DNA of 38,436 nucleotides from Phycisphaerales bacterium (GCA_020343675.1 CP070806.1:86474-124909); one strand, 5' to 3'; positions 7,941 through 15,167 are shown, counted from the first letter of the stretch. Numbers and translations: made by a program. Notes: generated by a model from the letters alone, not told the origin.

Positions 7941-8851
7941 TGAAAGACTTTCTCTCTATCATGGATTGTTCGGTAGAGCTGCTCGAAGAATTGCTCGGCA
8001 TCAGCGCCGATCTCAAGAGTCTCTACACGGCCGGCGGCAACGATTCGCCTCTGTCGGGCAAAACGCTCGCCATGCTCTTCCAGAAGCCAAGCCTGCGGAC
8101 CCGTATCAGCTTCCAGGTGGCCATGACCGACCTCGGCGGCAGCGTCATCTACGTCAAGCCCGAAGACATCGGCGGCATCGGCAAACGCGAGCCGGTCAAA
8201 GACATCGCGCGCGTCCTGAGCCGGTACGTCAACGGCATCATGGCCCGAACCTTCGAGCACAACACCGTGACCGAGCTGGCCAAGTATGCGACGGTCCCGG
8301 TCATCAACGCTCTGACGGACTTTTCTCACCCGTGCCAGGCAATGGCCGACGTGCTGACCATCCGGGAGCACTGTCAGAGAGTCGAAGGCATCAAAATCGC
8401 TTTTATCGGTGACGGCAACAACGTCGCTCGTTCATTGGCCCACGCGTGTGCGAAGCTCGGCATGAAAATGGTGGTTGCCTCGCCCGCCGGCTACGAGCTG
8501 GACGCCGAGACAATTCAGAGCGTCGATAGTGTATCCGCCGAGTGTGTCCGGCAGACAAACGACCCGCGAGAGGCCGTTCTCGACGCGGATATCATCTATA
8601 CTGATACCTGGGTCAGCATGGGCCAGGAGGAGCAGAAGCAGAAGCGCCAGGCCGATTTTGCCGGTTTTCAGGTCAACGCCGAACTTCTCAAATCCGCGCC
8701 GGCGCACGCCATGATCATGCACTGCCTTCCGGCCTATCGCGGCTTCGAGATTACCGACGAAGCCGCCGAATCGCCCAACTCGATCATGTTCGACCAGGCC
8801 GAGAACCGCCTCCACTTCCAGCGGGCGTTGCTGAAGAAACTAATGAGCTAA
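7940..8851 (+). CDS. argF: ornithine carbamoyltransferase
   Basis: Condenses carbamoyl phosphate and ornithine to citrulline; 303 aa. Motifs: FQKPSLRTRISFQ (SxRTR carbamoyl-phosphate loop) near residue 55, ARTFEH, TDFSHPCQAMAD (HPCQ) and MHCLPAYRG (HCLP, with the ornithine-binding Cys). These separate it from aspartate carbamoyltransferase. The start ATG at 7940 shares its first base with the argD stop (TGATG) and has GAGGG upstream inside argD. The arg operon does not continue to argG/argH here: two bases after the stop a DNA methyltransferase begins. Confidence 0.96.
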   Translation: MKDFLSIMDCSVELLEELLGISADLKSLYTAGGNDSPLSGKTLAMLFQKPSLRTRISFQVAMTDLGGSVIYVKPEDIGGIGKREPVKDIARVLSRYVNGIMARTFEHNTVTELAKYATVPVINALTDFSHPCQAMADVLTIREHCQRVEGIKIAFIGDGNNVARSLAHACAKLGMKMVVASPAGYELDAETIQSVDSVSAECVRQTNDPREAVLDADIIYTDTWVSMGQEEQKQKRQADFAGFQVNAELLKSAPAHAMIMHCLPAYRGFEITDEAAESPNSIMFDQAENRLHFQRALLKKLMS

Positions 8852-8853
8852 CG

Positions 8854-10152
8854 ATGACACACCACAAAATCATTGTTGGGGATTCCAGACGCATGACAAA
8901 CGTGCCGGATGAATCTGTGCATCTGGTTATCACGTCTCCCCCGTACTGGCAACTGAAAGATTATGGAAATGGCAGTCAGATAGGTTTTGATGATAGCTAC
9001 GAGGATTACATCAACAACCTTAACATAGTATGGAGCCAATGCCACAGAGTCTTGCACAAGGGCTGCCGGCTCTGTGTGAACATCGGCGACCAGTTTGCTC
9101 GCTCCGTTTACTACGGGAGATACAAGGTCATACCGATCAGAACTGAGATCATAAAATTCTGCGAAACTGTCGGCTTTGACTACATGGGGGCAATCATCTG
9201 GCAAAAGGTTACGACCTGTAATACGACTGGAGGGGCAACCATAATGGGGTCATTTCCCTTCCCGAGAAACGGGATTCTGAAGATTGATTACGAGTTTATT
9301 CTAATCTTCAAGAAGCATGGTACCGCGCCCAGAGTCAGCAAAGAAATCAAAGAACAATCCAGAATGACGATAGAAGAATGGAACCAGTTTTTCGCGGGCC
9401 ACTGGAATATACCGGGTGAGAAACAGGACAAGCATCTGGCAATGTTCCCCGAAGAACTGCCCAGGCGCCTGATCAAAATGTTCACTTTCGTAAATGATAC
9501 GGTGCTTGACCCGTTTATAGGTAGCGGCACAACTTCTCTGGCAGCAAGAAAACTGGGAAGAAACTCTATCGGGTATGAAATAAATCCGCAATTCCTGCCC
9601 CTGATCGAAGAGAAACTGGGCGTGCATCAGAAGATGATTTTTGAAGAAGCGGAATGCGAGGTCATCACGCAGGCCAAGGCTAATATAGATCGCAGAGAAC
9701 TGACCGCACGGCTCCCCTATGTTTTTACAGACCCCGTCACATTCGATAAGAAGCTTGATCCTCGGAAGCTCCGATTTGGCTCGAAAATCGATAATCACAC
9801 CTCACATAGAGAGAAATACTACCGAGTGAAAGAAGTGCTTTCACCGGAGGAGTTGGTAATCGGAGATGGCTTGAAGGTGCGGCTGTTGGGCGTTAGAGAA
9901 AAGCCGGAGAAACGAGATGATGCAGTTCAATTTCTCAAAGAAAGCACCAGGGGGCAGAGAGTTTTTATGAAATTTGACAGCGTTAAGCATGACCTCCAGA
10001 ATAACCTGCTTTGCTACTTATACCTTCAGAACAGAACCTTTATAAATGCTCACTTGGTCAAAGAGAGTCTAGTATCAATAGACACTGAAACGGATTTCAA
10101 ATTCAAAAAGAAGTTTATGCGTCTGGCGCAAATGGGGGCACCCTCAAAGTGA
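8854..10152 (+). CDS. site-specific DNA methyltransferase (N4/N6 class) with SNase-like C-terminal domain
   Basis: 432 aa. Residues 1-260 are an SAM-dependent amino-methyltransferase with circularly permuted (beta-class) order: catalytic motif IV TSPPYW at 27-32 first, SAM motif I DPFIGSGTT at 219-227 last. TSPPY is typical of N4-cytosine enzymes, although N6-adenine cannot be excluded. About residues 320-430 do not belong to the methyltransferase. They resemble a staphylococcal-nuclease/OB fold (GDGLKVRLLGVREKPE, DAVQFLKESTRGQRV, CYLYLQNRTFINAHLVKESL), but the position of the second SNase arginine reads QNN, so nuclease activity is doubtful. The gene starts two bases after argF and overlaps the next gene by four bases. 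Its frequent AGA, ATA and AAA codons contrast with argF, suggesting horizontal acquisition. Confidence 0.88.
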   Translation: MTHHKIIVGDSRRMTNVPDESVHLVITSPPYWQLKDYGNGSQIGFDDSYEDYINNLNIVWSQCHRVLHKGCRLCVNIGDQFARSVYYGRYKVIPIRTEIIKFCETVGFDYMGAIIWQKVTTCNTTGGATIMGSFPFPRNGILKIDYEFILIFKKHGTAPRVSKEIKEQSRMTIEEWNQFFAGHWNIPGEKQDKHLAMFPEELPRRLIKMFTFVNDTVLDPFIGSGTTSLAARKLGRNSIGYEINPQFLPLIEEKLGVHQKMIFEEAECEVITQAKANIDRRELTARLPYVFTDPVTFDKKLDPRKLRFGSKIDNHTSHREKYYRVKEVLSPEELVIGDGLKVRLLGVREKPEKRDDAVQFLKESTRGQRVFMKFDSVKHDLQNNLLCYLYLQNRTFINAHLVKESLVSIDTETDFKFKKKFMRLAQMGAPSK

Positions 10153-10850
10153 AAATACATTCGAAGAATTTCGGCAAGAAAGAAAAAGTCTTGAATTATG
10201 CCAACCAAACGTATCAATTATCGCGGCCAAACAAAGTAGGGGCCGTTATGGCCCTAATCAGAGAGTGCCAGCCAGAAACTATCGAGGAGTGGGAAAAATG
10301 GTACTTCGAAACAGCACACACAAAGGGAAAGAATCCTGCGAAAATCACAAGGGATACGCTCGTAGAACTCGGTGAGAGATTGTATGTCATCACAGAGATT
10401 GTTATCCCTGAGTGGGAGGAGGCGTTCAATCAACTAACACTACAGGACTGTATCGACTACATATACAACCTGACCATCAACCGAACCTTCGACGGGTTTT
10501 ACAGAGAAAAGTCTGTCGTAACCGGAACTTTGGAGAAAAAGTTTTTGGATGTTGAATTCGTCCAGTCGGAGCCACAACTTGACCATGCGGGAGACGTCGA
10601 TTATCTGGGGTACGTTGGTGATAAAGCGTTTGGCATACAGATAAAACCTGTAACCGCTAAAGCGAACTTCGGCAATTATTCTCCTTCCGAAAGGATGAAG
10701 GCAAGCTTCCGAGAGTTTGAGCGAAAATACGGAGGCAAGGTATCTGTTATTTTCAGTGTCGATGATGAGATAAAGAATATAGAAGTCCTCGAAGAAATTG
10801 AAAAAGAAATTGTCCGACTCAAGAAACTGCAAGAAGGAGCGATGGATTGA
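10149..10850 (+). CDS. type II restriction endonuclease, MjaI-like
   Basis: 233 aa. It starts at a GTG overlapping the methyltransferase stop (GTGA), the usual layout of a modification-restriction pair. The C-terminal half contains a PD-(D/E)xK-like core: Asp149/Asp151 in HAGDVDYLGYV, then FGIQIKP, where Gln164-x-Lys166 would be the QxK variant. The adjoining NFGNYSPSERMKASFREFE and FSVDDEI segments resemble the MjaI family as I remember it. MjaI cuts CTAG, so CTAG specificity is a reasonable guess but is not shown by the sequence. The end of the gene carries a Shine-Dalgarno site (AAGGAG) for a third coupled reading frame. Base composition is low in GC, like the methyltransferase. Confidence 0.72.
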   Translation: MKIHSKNFGKKEKVLNYANQTYQLSRPNKVGAVMALIRECQPETIEEWEKWYFETAHTKGKNPAKITRDTLVELGERLYVITEIVIPEWEEAFNQLTLQDCIDYIYNLTINRTFDGFYREKSVVTGTLEKKFLDVEFVQSEPQLDHAGDVDYLGYVGDKAFGIQIKPVTAKANFGNYSPSERMKASFREFERKYGGKVSVIFSVDDEIKNIEVLEEIEKEIVRLKKLQEGAMD

Positions 10851-11076
10851 AGAGCCGGTGCAGGATACTTCTTGCCAGTACAAATCCGGGGAATTTGAAA
10901 GAGTTGCGCGAGATACTGGGACGGGATATCGTATGAGTCAATTTAGGCGATACCAGAATATCGACGAGATTGGAAATGAAATCGAGCGGCTGCGGAATCG
11001 AGGATCGTGGTTGCGAAGCTGTTATTGAGGCGGTACAATGCCCTGTGTGTGGAACAGGTTGTTTTGCCGGGGCTGA
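10847..11076 (+). pseudogene. frameshifted remnant of an RdgB/HAM1-type NTP pyrophosphatase
   Basis: A TTG at 10847 overlaps the endonuclease stop (TTGA) and has AAGGAG seven bases upstream. It opens a 29-codon frame reading ILLASTNPGNLKELREILG near its start, the classic N-terminus of RdgB/HAM1 (compare ILVATTNPGK in the intact gene at 16767). It stops at 10936. In another frame the next stretch reads NIDEIGNEIE then RGS, like the family's second block. In a third, GCFAGADSEWV at about 11039-11076 recalls the ADDSGLEV motif. Each later match is weak alone. I read it as a decayed third gene of the R-M cassette; a short functional leader peptide is the alternative. Confidence 0.5.
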
Positions 11077-11082
11077 TTCAGA

Positions 11083-11403
11083 ATGGGTAAGAACAAGAAA
11101 GCAGAAACAAAGCCGCTTGAGATAGTTGAGCCGATAGGTAACCGCGTTCTGATTCGCAAGGACGAGGACAAGAAACAGACCAAGGGCGGCATCCAACTGC
11201 CGGACAACATCGAAATCCCCACCATCACGGGCCGGGTCATCACCATCTCCGCCGAGGTGGAAAACTCCCCCGATATCCCGCTGCGCCAGTACGACAAAGT
11301 GCTGTTCAACCCCAAAGGCGCGATCCCCGTCGATTTCGAAGGCGACAACCGGCTGTTCGTGGTGGAAGTCGAAAATGTCGTCGCGGTCTTCAGAAAGTCG
11401 TAG
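11083..11403 (+). CDS. GroES-like co-chaperonin (orphan)
   Basis: 106 aa protein with the chaperonin-10 fold signature: PIGNRVLIRKDEDKKQTKGGIQLPD at the N-terminus (PxGxRVL, then TxGGIxLPD, covering the first strand and mobile loop), ITGRVITIS, RQYDKVLFNPKGAIPV and a terminal VVEVENVVAVF. GroES normally caps GroEL. No groEL is next to it, and the sequence diverges from classic GroES (basic N-terminal tail, a longer central segment). It is therefore probably a paralogue rather than the main groS. The ATG at 11083 has only a weak ribosome site. The upstream neighbour is the decayed rdgB-like remnant. Confidence 0.75.
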   Translation: MGKNKKAETKPLEIVEPIGNRVLIRKDEDKKQTKGGIQLPDNIEIPTITGRVITISAEVENSPDIPLRQYDKVLFNPKGAIPVDFEGDNRLFVVEVENVVAVFRKS

Positions 11404-11860
11404 TATCACTGACCTCCGGCGATTGTGGTTTCTTTCTGATATTCTCGTGAAGTCTCAGGGAAGTTCTCAAATTGATCCTTGGCGCTTGGGCCGGATGCGC
11501 GTATATGTGCAAATGTCAGGCGTTGGATAATTCAAAGTATCAGGGACTCACGGGTTAGGGAAACTCACGACGAGAGGAAGCGACGTTGTACCTAATACTA
11601 CAACGCTACGAAGCCCGTTTTTGAGCTGTCTTGACATGGAGAACGACTTTTGCCATTTCGGCTCTTCCAACCAGCCCAGGGCAACCTGGACGGCGTTGCA
11701 GCCGGTCCGGAACTAAGCAAAGACGACCCCGGCTTCGACTGTGATGTAATCGCAGGTTTACGTTTTACGCATGACCAAGGCATAAGCCCTTTTAAAACAG
11801 TGAGTTACAATGAAACGTGTAATGTTTGTAGCGTTGTAGTACTAAGAAAAGGAGAAATAT
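11404..11860. other. intergenic region with a 250-bp inverted-repeat-bounded element
   Basis: 457 bp without a convincing gene between the GroES-like and DUF5362 genes. The right part is the element at 11593-11844 listed separately. The left part (11404-11592) shows nothing recognisable. The Shine-Dalgarno site AAAAGGAG of the DUF5362 gene begins just after the right repeat arm. Confidence 0.5.
11593..11844. mobile_element. possible MITE-like element with 20-bp terminal inverted repeats
   Basis: The left arm at 11593-11612 (TAATACTACAACGCTACGAA) and the reverse complement of the right arm at 11825-11844 (TAGTACTACAACGCTACAAA) agree at 18 of 20 positions, with 14 in a row identical. About 212 bp lie between them, with no open frame of note. 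The size and terminal repeats fit a non-autonomous transposable element or a recombination site. No clear target duplication was found, so the identity is a guess. Confidence 0.45.
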
Positions 11861-12238
11861 ATGAATGGCGAAGCGATTGACCAGGAAGGCGTGATTAGAG
11901 AGCTCAGTGCCCCCTTATATCAATGCAAGGGGTGGATGAAATTGGTAGGTGTCATGTCTATTCTTGGGGGTGCACTATACGCGCTGACGCTTATTGGCAT
12001 AGTCATAGCCTGGCTCCCAATATGGGTGGGTATTCTACTATTTCAGTCCGCCGGTGCAATAGAATTGGCCTACCAGAGCGGGGACCGAAATACAATGGCG
12101 CGATCGCTAGCTAAATTGAAGACCTATTTCGTCATCATGGGTGTGCTCACCTTAGTTGGAATCGTAATCACAATATTGGCGTTCGTTTTCGGCTTTCTTG
12201 GCGCGATCCTGTCCACCCTCGAAATCGCCAATGCTTGA
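11861..12238 (+). CDS. DUF5362 family membrane protein
   Basis: 125 aa protein with at least three hydrophobic helices: LVGVMSILGGALYALTLIGI, VIAWLPIWVGILLFQSAGAI, and a third near the C-terminus (VIMGVLTLVGIVITILAFVF). Between the second and third lies a short polar helix with the conserved-looking YQSGDRNTMARSLAKLKTYF. This matches the DUF5362 pattern (paired helices, WLPIW and LKTYF signatures). The function is unknown. The start is firm: AAGGAG sits six bases before the ATG. It directly follows the inverted-repeat element, which may therefore carry its promoter. Confidence 0.8.
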   Translation: MNGEAIDQEGVIRELSAPLYQCKGWMKLVGVMSILGGALYALTLIGIVIAWLPIWVGILLFQSAGAIELAYQSGDRNTMARSLAKLKTYFVIMGVLTLVGIVITILAFVFGFLGAILSTLEIANA

Positions 12239-12260
12239 AAGAACACAGCAGAGGCGGGGC

Positions 12261-12461
12261 ATGCAAAGTGCTGTGGGACCTCTTGCATTTCGAGATAGAG
12301 GCACTACTCTTCCAACTTGCTCTGAAGGTGAAGCTGTGCGGCTTCTGCTTGCCGGGGGTTTACGAATCAGCCTGACGCCGATGGAGCGCCGGGCCGTGTG
12401 GATTGTGGCTTTGATGTTGTTTTTGGCCAACTGGGCATACGTTATTTTGTGCGTGGGGTGA
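12261..12461 (+). CDS. possible small single-pass membrane protein
   Basis: 66 codons from an ATG preceded by GAGG six bases upstream. The C-terminus is a basic patch followed by one hydrophobic helix (TPMERRAVWIVALMLFLANW); the N-terminal half has no recognisable feature. It could be a real small protein, the remnant of a longer one, or chance. No family recognised. Confidence 0.3.
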   Translation: MQSAVGPLAFRDRGTTLPTCSEGEAVRLLLAGGLRISLTPMERRAVWIVALMLFLANWAYVILCVG

Positions 12462-12488
12462 GATTTCAATTGACAATCTGCAATTGAC

Positions 12489-12523
12489 CCCGTGAGATAA
12501 GTCAAAAGCCAATATCTCACGGG
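12489..12523. promoter_or_regulatory. perfect 11-bp hairpin upstream of the YkgJ-type gene
   Basis: CCCGTGAGATA (12489-12499) and TATCTCACGGG (12513-12523) are perfectly complementary around a 13-base loop, ending 15 bp before the ATG at 12539. There is no T-run, so it is more likely an operator, an RNA structure near the ribosome site, or a repeat than a terminator. Confidence 0.5.
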
Positions 12524-12538
12524 CTGGATGATTGAACT

Positions 12539-12805
12539 ATGGGCAACGGAAACAAGAATACATGGCTTGCGAAGACGAAGAGGACCATTACTTCGATACT
12601 GCCGGTTTCTGAAGAACGCCAAGGACAGTGCATTAGCTGCGGCGCCTGCTGCAAGCTTCCGAATGTCTGCGCGTTCCTCAAGCGAAGCTCCGACAACAGA
12701 GCCTTCTGTTCTATTTACGCAATCCGTCCGTATAACTGCAGGAAATACCCGCGAACGGAATCTGAGCTTATCACGGAAGAAACGTGCGGCTACAGGTTCG
12801 AGTGA
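12539..12805 (+). CDS. YkgJ-family cysteine-cluster (metal-chelating) protein
   Basis: 88 aa, small and soluble. The cysteine pattern CISCGACCKLP, followed by CAFLKR, FCSIYAIRPYNCRKYPRT and ETCGYRF, is that of the YkgJ/CxxCxxCC zinc- or iron-binding domain (about eight cysteines). The biochemical function of the family is not established; metal or iron-sulfur binding is assumed. An overlapping frame of similar length lacks this pattern and was discarded. The gene stands alone: upstream is a hairpin, downstream a convergent PEP-CTERM gene ends 35 bp away. Confidence 0.82.
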   Translation: MGNGNKNTWLAKTKRTITSILPVSEERQGQCISCGACCKLPNVCAFLKRSSDNRAFCSIYAIRPYNCRKYPRTESELITEETCGYRFE

Positions 12806-12840
12806 AGAGTATTGAATGCAGAATGTAGAACGTCGAGTTC

Positions 12841-13419
12841 TTAGTTCATTCTCTTGCGTCTCAGAGCAAACAAGCCGCCTAATATGAGCAGGGCACCCGT
12901 GGCCGGTTCGGGTACTTCCGGCGCGGGCTTCTTGCCTATCGCATATACGATTGGCTGGGATTTCGGTTTTGGACCTCCGCCGCCGCTGAAGCCGCCCGGC
13001 TTGCCCAAATCCACGGCGGTCGGGAACAATCCGCTGGGGGCGCCACCACCGGCCGTGGGAAGGCCTGTGCCGTCGGCGGAGATGCCGTGTTCGACCTGCT
13101 CGAAGACCGCCACTATGACCTTCGGCTTATTGAGATGCACAACGGTGCTGGTTGCTGCCGGGTCACTGACATCACCCAGCCAGTGAACAAACTGATAGCC
13201 CGGCTTCGGAAGCGCGCTCAGCATGACCTCTGCGCCCGGCGTGAAATGATAAACACCCGCAACCGGAGTAATCTCACCGCCTTTGACAGGGGTCTGTTCG
13301 AGCAGAAGCACAACATCCGACGCCTGGCAACATGCAGGTGCGAACAACCCGCACGCGATCATCACAGCAGCGAATGTCAGGCCTCCACGTCGAATGAATA
13401 TGGGAACCCCCCTTTTCAT
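12841..13419 (-). CDS. PEP-CTERM sorted surface protein with InlB-type B-repeat
   Basis: 192 aa exported protein. An N-terminal signal peptide (basic MKRGVPIFIRRGG, then LTFAAVMIACGLFAPACCQA) is followed by one beta-domain resembling a divergent InlB B-repeat (GAEVMLSALPKPGYQFVHWLGD). Next come a Gly/Pro-rich linker and the sorting tail VPEPATGALLILGGLFALRRKR: a PEP motif, a hydrophobic helix and a basic end. PEP-CTERM tails are recognised by exosortase and go with extracellular polysaccharide and cell-surface display. The start at 13419 has a purine-rich GGGACGAG stretch upstream and gives a normal signal peptide; ten extra residues are possible. No exosortase gene is in the window. Confidence 0.85.
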   Translation of the reverse strand: MKRGVPIFIRRGGLTFAAVMIACGLFAPACCQASDVVLLLEQTPVKGGEITPVAGVYHFTPGAEVMLSALPKPGYQFVHWLGDVSDPAATSTVVHLNKPKVIVAVFEQVEHGISADGTGLPTAGGGAPSGLFPTAVDLGKPGGFSGGGGPKPKSQPIVYAIGKKPAPEVPEPATGALLILGGLFALRRKRMN

Positions 13420-13492
13420 CTCGTCCCGCCCCTCTTGCACAATACACAATTGCAGGCTTAGAGACCGCCAAGCGGCCTAAGCTTCGACACGT

Positions 13493-13523
13493 ATATTACA
13501 CCAAATTCCCCTCGAAAAGTCAA
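13493..13523 (-). promoter_or_regulatory. candidate promoter of the PEP-CTERM gene
   Basis: On the minus strand TTGACT (13523-13518) and TAATAT (13498-13493) are 19 bp apart, about 75 bp upstream of the start codon. The spacing is longer than ideal; by-eye prediction. Confidence 0.33.
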
Positions 13524-13619
13524 GCCTTTTCTGCGGTGTTCACGGGTTATCGGCCGCCTCTCCGACAGGAGTGTTCTGAGCTTGTGACCTTGCGCCTATT
13601 ATGGGCCCTTCATCCAAAA

Positions 13620-13800
13620 GGCAAATCACACGAACCGCAAATATCTCGATGCGAAATCCGGATATCTAAACCCTCAACAAACTCAGATTGCAGATGCCCC
13701 AATTCTCAAACCGGCGCGTTCTCGCGGAGCGGACCCTGCGCGGTTTGGGATTCAGGATCTCGGGCCTTCGTGCTCGTTTAGAATTTAGTGCTTGCGATTT
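13620..13800. repeat. degenerate palindromic intergenic repeat
   Basis: The left half has phrases such as GCGAAATCCGGATATCTAAAC and AATTCTCAAACCGGCGC (13701-13717). The right half has near-complementary GCGCGGTTTGGGATT (13738-13752) and CGTTTAGAATTTAGTGC. Together they fold as a long imperfect hairpin with a loop of about 20 bases. This looks like a decayed copy of the dispersed 'CGAAATCC...TAAAC' type repeats I associate with planctomycete genomes. Confidence 0.4.
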
Positions 13801-13825
13801 TCTACCTGAGGACACGGAGTGTCGG

Positions 13826-15058
13826 CTATTGACTCTTGCGTACGAACCGGCCGATGTTACGAATGGCCTGCCGCAGACGCTGCTCGTTCTCCACCAGGGC
13901 GATGCGCATGTAGTCTTCGCCGCCTTCTCCGAAGGCGCGGCCCGGCGCGATCGCGACCTCTGCGTGCTCCATCAGGTCCATGGCGTAGGCGATGGACCCT
14001 TTGCCCCTCGAATGTTCCTTCGGCACCTTCGCCCACACAAACATGGTGGCGCGGGGTTTTTCCACCGGCCAGCCGATCCTTCCGAGGCCGTCACACACCA
14101 CGTCCCGCCGCGATTGGTACCGCTGGTTCTGCGTGACGATCTCTTGCTCGCAGTGACGCATCGCAATAATGCCGGCTATTTGTATCGCCTGAAAAATGCC
14201 GTAGTCGTAGTAGCCTTTGATTGTGGCCAGATAATCGATCATGTCCTTGTTGCCCGCCACAAACCCGATGCGGAAACCCGCCATATTGTAAGGCTTGCTC
14301 AGTGTGGTAAACTCGACGCCGACGTCTTTTGCCCCCTTGACCGAGAGAAAGCTCGGCGCCTGGTAGCCGTCAAAACAGGTCTCGCCATACGCAAAGTCGT
14401 TAATCACGGCTATGCCGTATCGCTTTGCCAATTCGACAACCGGCTCGAAGAATCCTTCGTCCACGGTCATGGCGGTCGGATTGTGCGGATAATTGAGAAT
14501 CAGAAGCTTGGGCTTCGGATACATATTTTCCATGACCATCGTGACGTTACTGATGAATTTGTCATCGTTGCCCAACGGCACGGATACGACGTTTGCGCCG
14601 GCCAGTGCGACCGCGTAATTGTGTATCGGGAAGGCCGGTTCGGGGACGATCGCGGTATCGCCGGGGCCCATCATCGCCAGGCAGAGATGGCTGAACCCTT
14701 CCTTGGAGCCGATGCAGGCCAGCACCTCCGTTTCCGGGTCGAGCTGCACGTTCCACTTGCGTTCGTATTTGATCGCGACTTCTTTTCTGAGGTTCTTGAT
14801 ACCCTTGGATGCACTGTAATGCTGGTTGCGCGGATCCCGCGCCGCTTCACACAGTTTGTCAACCACGATTTGCGGCACCGGGTCCGAGGGATTGCCCATG
14901 CCCAGATCGATAATGTCCACGCCAGCCTGACGCTTGGCCAGCTTCAATGTATTTAAGCGTCCGAACAAATACGGCGGCAGGCGCGTGATTCTCAGCGCCG
15001 GCTCGATCCCTTTGGCCAAAGAGGCCTGATGGTGGATATCCGTCGTCAATTCACCCAT
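13826..15058 (-). CDS. AlaC-like class I/II aminotransferase (glutamate-pyruvate type)
   Basis: 410 aa fold-type I PLP aminotransferase. Seen: an N-terminal PPYLFGRLNTLK and VDIIDLGMGNPSDP substrate loop, HYSASKGIKNLR, IGSKEGFSHL, LNYPHNPTAM (PLP-contacting Asn about 193), INDFAYGE (Asp221), TTLSKPYNMAGFRIGF (Schiff-base Lys255) and a terminal arginine region MRIALVENEQRLRQA. These fit the AlaC/LL-diaminopimelate-like subgroup that makes alanine from pyruvate and glutamate, although substrate choice within the group is not readable with certainty. The start is the ATG at 15058 with GGACGAG upstream; the frame runs 300 bases further upstream into guaB, which makes that extension impossible. 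It lies 109 bp downstream of guaB. Confidence 0.88.
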   Translation of the reverse strand: MGELTTDIHHQASLAKGIEPALRITRLPPYLFGRLNTLKLAKRQAGVDIIDLGMGNPSDPVPQIVVDKLCEAARDPRNQHYSASKGIKNLRKEVAIKYERKWNVQLDPETEVLACIGSKEGFSHLCLAMMGPGDTAIVPEPAFPIHNYAVALAGANVVSVPLGNDDKFISNVTMVMENMYPKPKLLILNYPHNPTAMTVDEGFFEPVVELAKRYGIAVINDFAYGETCFDGYQAPSFLSVKGAKDVGVEFTTLSKPYNMAGFRIGFVAGNKDMIDYLATIKGYYDYGIFQAIQIAGIIAMRHCEQEIVTQNQRYQSRRDVVCDGLGRIGWPVEKPRATMFVWAKVPKEHSRGKGSIAYAMDLMEHAEVAIAPGRAFGEGGEDYMRIALVENEQRLRQAIRNIGRFVRKSQ

Positions 15059-15167
15059 AGTCTCGTCCTGCAAATCAGCGAACTTGTTTCTAAGTACAAT
15101 CGCACAGTGTACATCGACGGGATGAGTTTTCAAACGATTTTTGCACGTCGCGGGTTTCGGAGGCTCG

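Larger units (their letters stand above)
12239..12538. other. intergenic stretch with doubtful small frame, direct repeat and hairpin
   Basis: 300 bp between the DUF5362 and YkgJ-type genes. It holds a possible 66-aa membrane frame (12261-12461), the direct repeat CAATTGAC (12467-12474 and 12481-12488) and an 11-bp hairpin (12489-12523), the first and last listed separately. Confidence 0.4.
13420..13825. other. intergenic region with promoter and degenerate palindromic repeat
   Basis: 406 bp between two leftward genes. It holds a candidate promoter for the PEP-CTERM gene (13493-13523) and a degenerate hairpin-type intergenic repeat (about 13620-13800). Coding potential is not convincing here: the rightward frame entering from 13688 is antisense to the aminotransferase. 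Confidence 0.5.

Noticed and set aside
12528..12815. 95-codon frame overlapping the YkgJ-type gene
   Set aside because: It lacks the conserved cysteine pattern that the 12539 frame shows, and it overlaps that frame nearly completely.
13688..14956. Rightward open frame of 422 codons
   Set aside because: It lies antisense to the aminotransferase, whose motifs and PLP lysine are clear; the frame has no recognisable domain and is a GC-driven shadow.
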